Below, piece by piece: positions 25,655-34,204 of a stretch of 64,000 bases of DNA. Under the pieces are notes generated by a model that saw only the letters and a list, made by a program, of their open reading frames with translations, had not been told where the DNA came from and ran no database searches. This DNA is from CAYPJE01 sp964410945 (GTDB lineage Bacteria; Fidelibacterota; Marinisomatia; Marinisomatales; TCS56). The translations under genes and the position numbers were made by a program. Within the stretch, counting starts at the first letter, position 1. Every line of letters begins with the position of its first letter. Location of the stretch: contig CAYPJE010000001.1 in NCBI GenBank assembly GCA_964410945.1, positions 62,001 through 126,000 of the forward strand, read 5' to 3'.

Positions 25655-26941
25655 TTAATCCATTGATTGGATGTAGAATTTTCCGCGGGCGCGTTCGATC
25701 CAGTTAGTATACCAGTCCATTTTCTTATGATTGAGAGCAATGGCTTCAATATCCGGCCAATGGGTGGTCAGGTCCGGTTTTCCGCCTGGTTTTATATCTT
25801 CTACCCAGAACAAATGATAACCAAACTGGGTTTTAACTGGTGGGCTGCATTGGTTCAGTTCGATGTAATTGAGTATTTCCGCCACCTCGGGTATTGGAAA
25901 CTCCTGTGGATTAACCCAGCCCAAATCACCTCCCAGTCCTTTGGTTTCATCGTCCTTTGAATAGGTTTTGGCCATTGAATTGAAATCTTTTAGTGAAGAA
26001 ATGGAATCGGCGATTACCTGCATTGCTTGATAGGTGATCGATTCATCTTCATCGGTGAGTTCAGGTGTGATCAGAATATGGCGGGCATGAATTTTTTCAC
26101 CCTGTTTTTCCAGTGTCTGGATAAGGTGGTAGCCAAATTGGGTTTGAACTGGGTCGCTTATCTTGCCCTCCTCCAGGGTAAAGGCAACCGCCTCGAATTC
26201 CGGAACCAGGGCACCACGCCGTACATAACCGAGATCACCGCCGCGGCTGGCTGATCCCGGATCCTGAGAGTAGGTTGCGGCCAGTTCTTCAAATGATTCC
26301 CCGTATTCCAGGCGTGATTTAATTTCATTTAACTGATTCAGGGTATTGGTACGGCTCTCATCTCCGGGTTCAACTGTATTTAAGATATGCCAGAGATGTA
26401 CCTGGGTAGGGAAGTTGGGCAGGCTGTCTTCATAGGTGTCAAAAAATTCGGCAACCTCCTGGCGGCTGATGGATATGTTATTAAGCAGCTGTTGCTGATA
26501 ACGTTCGGTAATTAACCGTTCTTCCATATCCTGCTGATATTCTTTTCTGAGCGAACGCAGGGACTGGCCCAGCATTTTCTCGGCGTTTTCCTCACTGCCG
26601 GCCTGGGCGATCATATTATCAATCTGTTGATCGAGAGCCTGTTCGACTTCACGCTCGGTAACCTCAATTGAATCCAGTTTTGCCATTTCAAGAATAATTT
26701 TCTGATCGATCATTGATTGCAGAACTTCTTCTTGCAGTTTAATCAGTTTTTCCGGCTCGAGCTGAGGGTTGATCCGCTGCTGAAACAATGTCATCTGTAC
26801 TAACTGAGCCACATCGCTCTTAAGGATAATATTTTCGTCAACGATGGCAGCAACCCCATCAATGACAGTTGTTTGAGCGACTTGTGAATAAGAAAAATAT
26901 ACAGTTGATAAAGACAGAATAAATAAGTGTTTAAGTTTCAT
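25655..26941 (-). CDS. SurA-like periplasmic peptidyl-prolyl isomerase
   Basis: This 428-residue exported chaperone has a signal peptide at residues 1-20 and a SurA-type N-terminal domain starting VIDGVAAIVDENIILKSDV. Two parvulin (rotamase) domains follow, around 175-265 (QVHLWHIL, YGESFEELAATYSQDPGSA) and 280-375 (KIHARHILI, GGDLGWV). It should assist folding of outer-membrane proteins. It is encoded after a second PpiC-type lipoprotein gene with a 4-nt overlap, so both chaperones come from one mRNA with mfd. Confidence 0.93.
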   Translation of the reverse strand: MKLKHLFILSLSTVYFSYSQVAQTTVIDGVAAIVDENIILKSDVAQLVQMTLFQQRINPQLEPEKLIKLQEEVLQSMIDQKIILEMAKLDSIEVTEREVEQALDQQIDNMIAQAGSEENAEKMLGQSLRSLRKEYQQDMEERLITERYQQQLLNNISISRQEVAEFFDTYEDSLPNFPTQVHLWHILNTVEPGDESRTNTLNQLNEIKSRLEYGESFEELAATYSQDPGSASRGGDLGYVRRGALVPEFEAVAFTLEEGKISDPVQTQFGYHLIQTLEKQGEKIHARHILITPELTDEDESITYQAMQVIADSISSLKDFNSMAKTYSKDDETKGLGGDLGWVNPQEFPIPEVAEILNYIELNQCSPPVKTQFGYHLFWVEDIKPGGKPDLTTHWPDIEAIALNHKKMDWYTNWIERARGKFYIQSMD

Positions 26942-27771
26942 TGATTGAAATTCCCCAAGTTTATTTCGATATGTGTGTTTGCCCTTAAACTGTCAAGGAC
27001 ATTCACAACATTCAAAGCAATGTGATTTTGATATAGCTGATGACGGAGCTCATCATACACTTCATCGATATCGCGATAGGTTCCTTCTTTGTACCTTTCC
27101 AGGATTTCTATCACGTGATATCCCCGATCAGATTTTATTGGACCAATGGTTTTACTGCGTGAAGACCGATTGAAAACGGCATCATCCAGTGGCTGGATCA
27201 AGGCTCCCCGCTGAACAGTGACAGCCTCGACATTATATGAAGAAAAAATGTCTTTTCGGTCAGATCCGGAACGGCTGCGCGATAGAATTCCTTGAACACG
27301 GCGGGCTTCATTTTCCGAATCTAATATGAAATGGTTGATTCGCGCTTCATCTATTGAGCGATAATATGTTTCAATTGTCTCATTGTAAATATTACTTATT
27401 TCCGCTTGAGTAACGTGAGTGGCACCGGTCGATGTCAATTCAAGATAGGCCTGCCCGAGTAATTTCCGGCGATAATTTTCAAGATTGTTTTTCAACATTT
27501 TGTCATGTTGTAAACCATGTTTAATAGCCGCCTGATACAGTAACTGCTCACCAACCCACTGGGAAACCAGTTGACCGGCATCTTCCGGCTGAAGGTTATA
27601 TTCGTGCAGCCTTTTTGTTAATTGTTCTTGCGTGAGTACAGCGTCACCAACCCGTGCTACCTCATTACCGGTAAAAAGAGGTCTGGAGCAACCGATCAGC
27701 AGAACCGTCAATAAAAACAGTGTGCAAATCTTATAGAAGTGTAATTTATTCATCTGGTAAAATTTAGCCAT
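26938..27771 (-). CDS. PpiC-type peptidyl-prolyl isomerase lipoprotein
   Basis: This 277-residue protein has a signal ending in the lipobox LLIGC (Cys about 28), then EVARVGDAVLTQEQLTKRL typical of SurA/PrsA N-termini. The rotamase-like half is degenerate but retains YHVIEILERYKEG. It is probably a PrsA- or SurA-like folding factor fixed to a membrane. The start at 27771 overlaps mfd by 8 nt. A second ATG at 27753 (MNKLHF) gives a shorter, more usual signal peptide and may be the real start. Confidence 0.8.
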   Translation of the reverse strand: MAKFYQMNKLHFYKICTLFLLTVLLIGCSRPLFTGNEVARVGDAVLTQEQLTKRLHEYNLQPEDAGQLVSQWVGEQLLYQAAIKHGLQHDKMLKNNLENYRRKLLGQAYLELTSTGATHVTQAEISNIYNETIETYYRSIDEARINHFILDSENEARRVQGILSRSRSGSDRKDIFSSYNVEAVTVQRGALIQPLDDAVFNRSSRSKTIGPIKSDRGYHVIEILERYKEGTYRDIDEVYDELRHQLYQNHIALNVVNVLDSLRANTHIEINLGNFNQ

Positions 27772-30700
27772 GTATTATTGGTGAAAACAATTCAACAATC
27801 CGTGTGGCGATTGCTTTTGACTCTGATATATCACTGGTACTTAAATCAAAGGAAAAGTGGTTGTTTTTCTTATTCTTAAAGCGATAAGGAACACCAAATT
27901 GTTTAAACAGACTGTCAACTTCATTCAATAAGGTCATTGGATCAGAGAAACGAGTTTGATCGGTTACAGTTCCATCTATTGTTCGACTGTTAATATTCAG
28001 CGATTTTATTCCAGAACCTTTTGACAAAACGCGGAGTTTCGTTATAAAGAACAGGTTCTGCAGTTCTTTCGGATGCCGGCCAAAGCGATCTTCAAGTTCC
28101 GATTCAATTGAGCGTAAATCGACTTCGTTTTGAAGATTAGCCAGTTTCTGGTAAAAGAACAATCTATCCTGTACAAGCTCCATGTAGTCAGAGGGAATCA
28201 AAGCATCTTCTGAAAAAACCATGTGTGGCGATGCCTGCTCGGCTTGAGACTGGTTGCCGAGGATTTCATCAACTGATTCTTTAAGTATCTTGCAATACAA
28301 TTCGAAACCAACCGCAGCTACCTGCCCGCTTTGTTCGAACCCGAACATATTTCCGGCACCCCTAATTTCAAGATCTTTAAGGGCAATATCATAACCCGAT
28401 CCCAGGTTTGAAAAATATTCTATCGCCTTAAGTCTTTGGTAGGCATTTTTTGTCAGTTTGAAGTTTTTTGGTATCATTAGATAACAGAATGCCTGCCGAT
28501 TGCTGCGGCCAACCCGACCACGAATCTGGTAGATTTGAGCGAGGCCGAAATTTTGGGCATCGTTGATTATGATTGTATTCACATTCGGAATATCCAAACC
28601 GGATTCAATAATTGTAGTGCAAACCAGGATATCGATTTCACCATCGAAGAAAGCCAGCATGGTTTTTTCCAGAGCCTTGCTTGGCATCTGGCCATGTGCA
28701 AAAGCGACCCGCCGCGACGGAAAAGCATTCTGTAATTGCTCCTGGTAGAAGACCAGATTTTCGATATTATTGTGTAGAAAAAAGGCCTGCCCTCCGCGGT
28801 CCAACTCTCTCTTTAGTGCCAGGTGAATAGTATTCCAGTCATACTGGACAATAGCTGTTCGAACAGGAAGACGCTCTTTAGGCGGAGTTTCTATTTTACT
28901 TATATCACGGACACCTATTAAGGACTGTTGTAATGTTCGGGGTATGGGCGTGGCGGTAAGCGTTAAAACATCAATATTTTTTTTAATCTGTTTAATCTTT
29001 TCTTTGTGTTTAACACCGAACCGATGTTCCTCGTCTACAATCAACAGACCAAGTTGTGGTATTTTTACATCATCGGAAAGTAGACGATGGGTTCCAACCA
29101 CCATGTCAATAGACCCGCTTAATAAACGTTCAGTAATTTTATTCTGTTCACGCTTGTTCTTATAACGGGAAAGTAGTTCAACCCGAACCCCCAGTTGTCC
29201 CAGACGATTCTCCGCTGTAAGATAATGCTGGTCGGCAAGGACGGTGGTTGGTGCCAGTAAAGCAACTTTATATCCGCTGCTTACAGCACCAAGGGCAGCC
29301 CTGAGGGCAACTTCTGTTTTTCCAAACCCAACATCACCACAAACCAATCGATCCATTGGCGTAGTGCGCTTAAAGTCTTCAAAGACACTGATTATAGCCT
29401 GGGCCTGGTCCGGTGTTTCCTCAAAGGGAAAAGAGTTTTCGAGCTCGCCCAGCAATTCTTTGTCAGGCTCATATATAAACCCACGTGGTTTACTGCGCTG
29501 CGCATATAACTCTACCAGCTCATTTACCACAGCCGCGGCAGACTTTTTGGTTCTTAGTTTTTGTTTTTCCCATAAGCTCGTTCCAAGGCGGGAAATAGCA
29601 GGCGACGAATCTCCGGAAGAAATATATTTATGGACCTTTGAAAATTTATCCACCGGCACATAAACAACCCCATTATCGGCGTATTCAATTTTTATACATT
29701 CCTGTGTTGCCGAGCGACCTTTTACTTCTTGAAGACCACGGTATATTCCAATGCCAAAATCCTTGTGTACCAGTCGATCACCCCATCCAATCGAATCCAA
29801 CGAACCAATAGCTTTGTGGTCAACCTTAACATCCGGAATTGCCCAACGTTTCTTTAATGCCGGTGAGGAACGAAACAGACTGGAATAGGAGAAACAGACA
29901 ATATTAAAGTCCGACAGAATAACGCTGCCAGAAAGAGAAGAAGGTATAAATATCGGCGTAAAAGCCAATTGCTTTTTAACAATTTCACGCTGCTCTTCAG
30001 TGTCAATAAAGAAGAAAACTCCCTGTTTACCAAACCGTTTAAAAGAGTTGTTCAGAATTGTTGATTTTACTTCCCATGAGTGGCGTACAAAAGACGTAGA
30101 TTCACAGTTGATTAATTGTGGATCACTCTTTGGTAAAACACCAATAGTGTATCCCTGCGTATCTTTTTCAATATAAAACCTGGTACTCGTTTCTGTAATC
30201 CGTTGATCCAGAGATTCTTTCTGTTCCCTGGTGGCTGTCGGTGGCGGAAACAATTCGACTGTTTTCAGGTGTTGAACTGTGCGCTGCGAAACGGGATTGA
30301 AAGAACGAATAGATTCGACTGTGTTTCCAAAAAACTCAATGCGCACCGGCATGCTGTCCGTTAAACTGAAGAGATCAATTATACCACCACGGACAGCAAA
30401 ACTTTTTGGTGTATAAACATGATCAACCCTATCAAACCCCCAAGAATCAAGCGTTTGCACTAATTCATCCAGATTTAATGAAGTACTGGCTGCCAGCTTG
30501 ACGCTGGAAACATGGCCCACAGGAAACACAGGTTCGGTAAATGATTTATCGGAGGTGATAATTGAACCGGTAAAACCAGAAGAAAGCGCTTTAATGAGAT
30601 CAGCCTGGTATCTTTCCCAACCACTGATAAACCCCGGGACATCAGCCTTGGTATCCTGGCTTTCAGGAAGAAACTGAACCTGCTTACCAATCAGGTTAAA

Positions 30701-30940
30701 GGATTTAATATAAATATTTTCAGCTTCGTGCGGGTCGCTAAAAATGAATATAGTAGTGTTTTCTATCGACAACCAAAACGAAGAAATAATTAGTGATAAG
30801 GCATCGCCCGTAAGCCCGCCAATTGACGGAGTATTTTCACCAGCGTTTAGTTTACAGAGGTCTGAAACAGGTTCCTGGCCTGCCAATAAAACCAGCAGTT
30901 GCCGGAGGTTGGGGTCCAGTGTTTCACGTGAAACAAACAT
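27764..30940 (-). CDS. mfd: Transcription-repair coupling factor
   Basis: This 1058-residue Mfd has a UvrB-like N-terminal region, the RNA-polymerase-interacting CarD-like domain (HKDFGIGIYRGL near 395), Walker A GDVGFGKTEVALRAA near 536, the DEEH box DEEHRFGVKHKEKI near 637, motif VI IQIRGRVGRSNRQAFCYL and the C-terminal TRCF domain. It displaces stalled RNA polymerase and recruits UvrA. The first codons MFVSRETL are dictated by a perfect parS sequence embedded there. The start overlaps the mnmG stop by 1 nt. The length is somewhat short for the family. Confidence 0.97.
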   Translation of the reverse strand: MFVSRETLDPNLRQLLVLLAGQEPVSDLCKLNAGENTPSIGGLTGDALSLIISSFWLSIENTTIFIFSDPHEAENIYIKSFNLIGKQVQFLPESQDTKADVPGFISGWERYQADLIKALSSGFTGSIITSDKSFTEPVFPVGHVSSVKLAASTSLNLDELVQTLDSWGFDRVDHVYTPKSFAVRGGIIDLFSLTDSMPVRIEFFGNTVESIRSFNPVSQRTVQHLKTVELFPPPTATREQKESLDQRITETSTRFYIEKDTQGYTIGVLPKSDPQLINCESTSFVRHSWEVKSTILNNSFKRFGKQGVFFFIDTEEQREIVKKQLAFTPIFIPSSLSGSVILSDFNIVCFSYSSLFRSSPALKKRWAIPDVKVDHKAIGSLDSIGWGDRLVHKDFGIGIYRGLQEVKGRSATQECIKIEYADNGVVYVPVDKFSKVHKYISSGDSSPAISRLGTSLWEKQKLRTKKSAAAVVNELVELYAQRSKPRGFIYEPDKELLGELENSFPFEETPDQAQAIISVFEDFKRTTPMDRLVCGDVGFGKTEVALRAALGAVSSGYKVALLAPTTVLADQHYLTAENRLGQLGVRVELLSRYKNKREQNKITERLLSGSIDMVVGTHRLLSDDVKIPQLGLLIVDEEHRFGVKHKEKIKQIKKNIDVLTLTATPIPRTLQQSLIGVRDISKIETPPKERLPVRTAIVQYDWNTIHLALKRELDRGGQAFFLHNNIENLVFYQEQLQNAFPSRRVAFAHGQMPSKALEKTMLAFFDGEIDILVCTTIIESGLDIPNVNTIIINDAQNFGLAQIYQIRGRVGRSNRQAFCYLMIPKNFKLTKNAYQRLKAIEYFSNLGSGYDIALKDLEIRGAGNMFGFEQSGQVAAVGFELYCKILKESVDEILGNQSQAEQASPHMVFSEDALIPSDYMELVQDRLFFYQKLANLQNEVDLRSIESELEDRFGRHPKELQNLFFITKLRVLSKGSGIKSLNINSRTIDGTVTDQTRFSDPMTLLNEVDSLFKQFGVPYRFKNKKNNHFSFDLSTSDISESKAIATRIVELFSPIIHG
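30920..30935. promoter_or_regulatory. parS centromere site, perfect match
   Basis: TGTTTCACGTGAAACA is an exact 16-bp parS palindrome, the ParB-binding site of chromosomal partition systems, and lies about 5.5 kb from the dnaA-proximal boxes. It is inside the mfd coding sequence, where it encodes the VSRET residues. No parA or parB gene is in the window. Confidence 0.9.
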
Positions 30941-32808
30941 TATTTTTTAAATAAGAAAATAGACAGGACAGCAATATCAGCCGGTGACACACCGGAAATT
31001 CGCATTGCTTGTCCCAAAGTTTCTGGTTTGATTTTTATCAGTTTTTCACGCCCTTCGTTTGATAGCGCCCGCACAGCACGGTAGTCAAAAGCAGTTGGAA
31101 TTTTGTAATTCTCCTGCTGGTTCATTTTTTGAATCTGTTTATGCTGTCGTTTAATATAGCCGACATATTTTATTTCGGTTTCAGCTTCTGAGACAATTTC
31201 ATCAATAATACCTGACGGGAAACCCCGGGGAAGATAAGGTTGAATAAATTCCTTGGGCAGATGTCTTATTTCAAAAGCAGGCCTCTTTATTAACGAGCTG
31301 GCTTTTATAGATTCAGAGATTGCCGGTTCACCCAATTCTTTCAAAACCGGATTAATTGAGGATGGTTTAATAGACCTGTTCAGAGCCCCCGACAGACGAT
31401 CGGTTGCAGACAGTTTATTTTGAGTCAAAGCATGTGTTTTGTCGTCAATCAACCCAAAGTGAAACGCCTTTTCACATAGGCGTCGGTCGGCATTTGAATA
31501 CCGCAGTAACAATCGGTATTCAGCCCGGGATGTAAACATGCGGTATGGTTCGAGCGTTTCTTTGGTGATTAAATCGTCTATCAGAACGCCAATGTAGGCC
31601 TCGTCACGACCAAAGGTTAATGGAGACTCCCGGCGAGAGTGATAGACGGCATTAGCCCCGGCGACCAATCCCTGGGCTGCGGCTTCTTCGTATCCGGAAG
31701 TACCATTGATTTGTCCAGCCAGAAATAGTCCCCCGATAATTTTTGATTCCAGGGTCGCTTTCAACTGGGATGGTAAAAAGAAATCATATTCAATGGCATA
31801 ACCCGGTCGGAAAAAATGAGTGTTTTCAAGTCCGGGTATCTCCCGTAAAGCATCCAGCTGAACCTGTTCCGGCAGGCTGGTAGAAAAACCGTTGACATAT
31901 ATTTGCTCAGAATCAGTCCATTCCGGTTCTAAGAAAAGAGTGTGTGAGTTGTGATGAGAAAAACGATATATTTTATCTTCGATGGAGGGACAATAGCGCG
32001 GTCCCACGCCACCTATATCACCGGAAAAAAGGGGAGCAAGTTTTATATTGTCATGTATCAAGTCGTGACAACTGGTGTTGGTCTTGGTTGTGTGGCAAGG
32101 CAGGTCTGGAGGGGAGAAATTATTTGATCTTATAGAGAAGGGGACCGGGTCTATATCACCATGAATCTTTTCTGTCCGAGACCAATCGATCGTATTGTGA
32201 ATCAAGCGGGGCGGTGTACCGGTTTTCAACCGGCCGGCAATCAGACCGCGCCGGACCAAGGCTTCGGTTATACCAAGCGATGACGATTCACCCATCCGGC
32301 CGGCACACACCTTTCTTTGCCCGATATGAATCAACCCGTTAAGGAAAGTTCCGCAGGTCAACACAACCGCTGAGGATCGAATGGTAGTTCCGTCTGACAG
32401 CTTAACACCGGAAACACTATTCACGAGGGTGGTAATATCGACAACTTCACCTTCGATCACTGTAATGTTTTGATGGTTTTTAACTGATTGTTGAACAAAG
32501 CGTTCGTAGATGCGCTTATCAATTTGCGCCCGCGGTGACCAGACCGAACGCCCTTTTGAGCGGTTAAGCAGCTTAAATTGAATGCCGGCCCTGTCGGCGG
32601 CCAGTCCCATGATTCCACCCAACGCGTCAATTTCACGAACAATTTGCCCTTTTGCCAAACCACCAATGGCCGGGTTACACGAGGCACGCCCCAAAGCATT
32701 AATGTTAATGGTGATTAGCGCTGTTCGGGCCCCCAGGCGGGCACTGGATAAAGCTGCCTCGATTCCGGCGTGTCCACCGCCGACAATGATAATATCAAAA
32801 TCAGCCAT
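30940..32808 (-). CDS. mnmG: tRNA uridine-5-carboxymethylaminomethyl modification enzyme MnmG
   Basis: This 622-residue FAD protein (GidA) begins with the dinucleotide motif IIVGGGHAGIEAALSSARLG. It carries SCNPAIGGLAKGQIVREID near 45 and the family block AGQINGTSGYEEAAAQGLVAG near 365. With MnmE it installs cmnm5U34 in tRNA anticodons. A helical C-terminal domain is present (SNEGREKLIKIKPETLGQA). Its gene follows mnmE with a parS-like site between, and mfd starts at its stop. Confidence 0.97.
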   Translation of the reverse strand: MADFDIIIVGGGHAGIEAALSSARLGARTALITININALGRASCNPAIGGLAKGQIVREIDALGGIMGLAADRAGIQFKLLNRSKGRSVWSPRAQIDKRIYERFVQQSVKNHQNITVIEGEVVDITTLVNSVSGVKLSDGTTIRSSAVVLTCGTFLNGLIHIGQRKVCAGRMGESSSLGITEALVRRGLIAGRLKTGTPPRLIHNTIDWSRTEKIHGDIDPVPFSIRSNNFSPPDLPCHTTKTNTSCHDLIHDNIKLAPLFSGDIGGVGPRYCPSIEDKIYRFSHHNSHTLFLEPEWTDSEQIYVNGFSTSLPEQVQLDALREIPGLENTHFFRPGYAIEYDFFLPSQLKATLESKIIGGLFLAGQINGTSGYEEAAAQGLVAGANAVYHSRRESPLTFGRDEAYIGVLIDDLITKETLEPYRMFTSRAEYRLLLRYSNADRRLCEKAFHFGLIDDKTHALTQNKLSATDRLSGALNRSIKPSSINPVLKELGEPAISESIKASSLIKRPAFEIRHLPKEFIQPYLPRGFPSGIIDEIVSEAETEIKYVGYIKRQHKQIQKMNQQENYKIPTAFDYRAVRALSNEGREKLIKIKPETLGQAMRISGVSPADIAVLSIFLFKK

Positions 32809-32810
32809 CG

Positions 32811-32826
32811 TGTTTCACGTGGAACT
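32811..32826. promoter_or_regulatory. parS-like site between mnmE and mnmG
   Basis: TGTTTCACGTGGAACT differs from the 16-bp parS palindrome at two positions. Read on the other strand it is AGTTCCACGTGAAACA, which fits the accepted TGTTNCACGTGAAACA except for the first base. It lies 3 nt upstream of the mnmG start, 1.9 kb from the perfect copy. Confidence 0.8.
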
Positions 32827-32827
32827 A

Positions 32828-34189
32828 TTATTTACCAACACAAAATCGACCGAATATTTTATTCAGAATATCTTCAGCTGTGGTTTTACCGAGCAACTCA
32901 TCAATCGCGGAAACAGCGGCGCGAAGCTCGATCGAGATTAAATCAAATGATATATTGGCATTGTCAAGCAGTATACCGGCCTGTATGATGGAGTTTTTAC
33001 AACGGGAGATAATGTCATGCTGGCGGGCGGTAGTCAATAGCAGCTCGGAGGTATAATCAATTTTAAGTTTAAGCGTGTCGATTATCAGTGCCTCAAGTTT
33101 TTGAACACCTTGGCCGTTAAGGGCTGAGATAAACAACGGTTGAGGGATGCTGTTTAAATCATTTTTAGCAGTCTGATCGGGCAATAGATCGATTTTATTG
33201 ATAATATTGATTACCGGAACACCAGGCGGGAGGGAGTATTCCGATATTATGCTTTCCCCGGAGATATCGTATAAAGCTAATATGAGATCGGCTCGGTCAA
33301 GGCTTTGTCTGGTGCGCCTGATACCTTCCCGTTCAATAATGTCTTCTGTGTCGTGCAGTCCAGCAGTATCAATTAAATTTATCGGCACACCCTCCAATAC
33401 CAGGGTAATGTCTATAGTATCCCTGGTTGTTCCCGGTGTTGGACTAACAATGGCACGATCATTTTTTACCAACGCATTCAATAAAGTTGATTTTCCGACG
33501 TTTGGAGATCCCACTATTACTACATTAACGCCACGATTGAGAAGACGTCCGGAGCGATAGGTTGAGAGCAGGTTTTCAAGATCGGCACTCAGGCTGGCGA
33601 TCTTTTCCAGGGCGTGTTTGGCAAGATTGGGATTAAGAACATCCTCGGAAATATCTAAATCAAACTCCACCTCGGTCAATAAATCAATAATTTCGTCACG
33701 CAGGCTAGTAAAGCGGTTGGATAGTCTGCCTTTCAGCAGGCGATAATTAAGGCGACCGCTGGTTAGCGATTTAGCAGAGATCAAACCGGCGACAGACTCA
33801 GCCTGCACTAGGTCAATTTTACCATTTAAAAAGGCCCGCAGTGAAAATTCTCCCGGTTCGGCTATCCGAAGGCCGTGCCGACAGACCTTTGCAATAATCT
33901 CTTCGACAATAACTGGATTTCCGTGACAGGATATTTCTATAAGATCATCCCCGGTGTAGGAATGGGGTTTCTTGAAATAAGTTACTATAACATCGTCTAA
34001 CGGCTTATTGTTAATAAAAACAGTGTGCAAGCCAGCATGCTGTGGTACAAGATTAATATTAACAATGTTTTCCGCAGCACACAGGTGTTTGGTGGCAGAC
34101 AGTGCCTTGGGACCGTTCAGCCGAATCACGGCAATACCGCTTAAACCAGGGGGGGTGGCTAAAGCGACGATTGTGTCGGTAGTTACCAC
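32828..34189 (-). CDS. mnmE: tRNA modification GTPase MnmE
   Basis: This 453-residue protein has an N-terminal tetrahydrofolate-binding domain starting DTIVALATPPGLSGIAVIRL and a helical domain interrupted by a G domain. The G domain has G1 GSPNVGKSTLLNAL near 225, G3 DTAGLHDTED near 275 and G4 NKID near 330. The C-terminal motif FCVGK carries the conserved family cysteine. Together with MnmG it modifies U34 of tRNA. It lies between yidC and mnmG, the common order near origins. Confidence 0.97.
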   Translation of the reverse strand: MVTTDTIVALATPPGLSGIAVIRLNGPKALSATKHLCAAENIVNINLVPQHAGLHTVFINNKPLDDVIVTYFKKPHSYTGDDLIEISCHGNPVIVEEIIAKVCRHGLRIAEPGEFSLRAFLNGKIDLVQAESVAGLISAKSLTSGRLNYRLLKGRLSNRFTSLRDEIIDLLTEVEFDLDISEDVLNPNLAKHALEKIASLSADLENLLSTYRSGRLLNRGVNVVIVGSPNVGKSTLLNALVKNDRAIVSPTPGTTRDTIDITLVLEGVPINLIDTAGLHDTEDIIEREGIRRTRQSLDRADLILALYDISGESIISEYSLPPGVPVINIINKIDLLPDQTAKNDLNSIPQPLFISALNGQGVQKLEALIIDTLKLKIDYTSELLLTTARQHDIISRCKNSIIQAGILLDNANISFDLISIELRAAVSAIDELLGKTTAEDILNKIFGRFCVGK

Positions 34190-34204
34190 TACAGGATTGT
34201 GATT

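Noticed and set aside
29477..29491. CACGTG-centred palindrome AAACCCACGTGGTTT as a third parS site
   Set aside because: The arms are AAACC/GGTTT rather than the GTTT/AAAC arms of parS, and it lies inside conserved mfd codons. It does not fit the ParB consensus.
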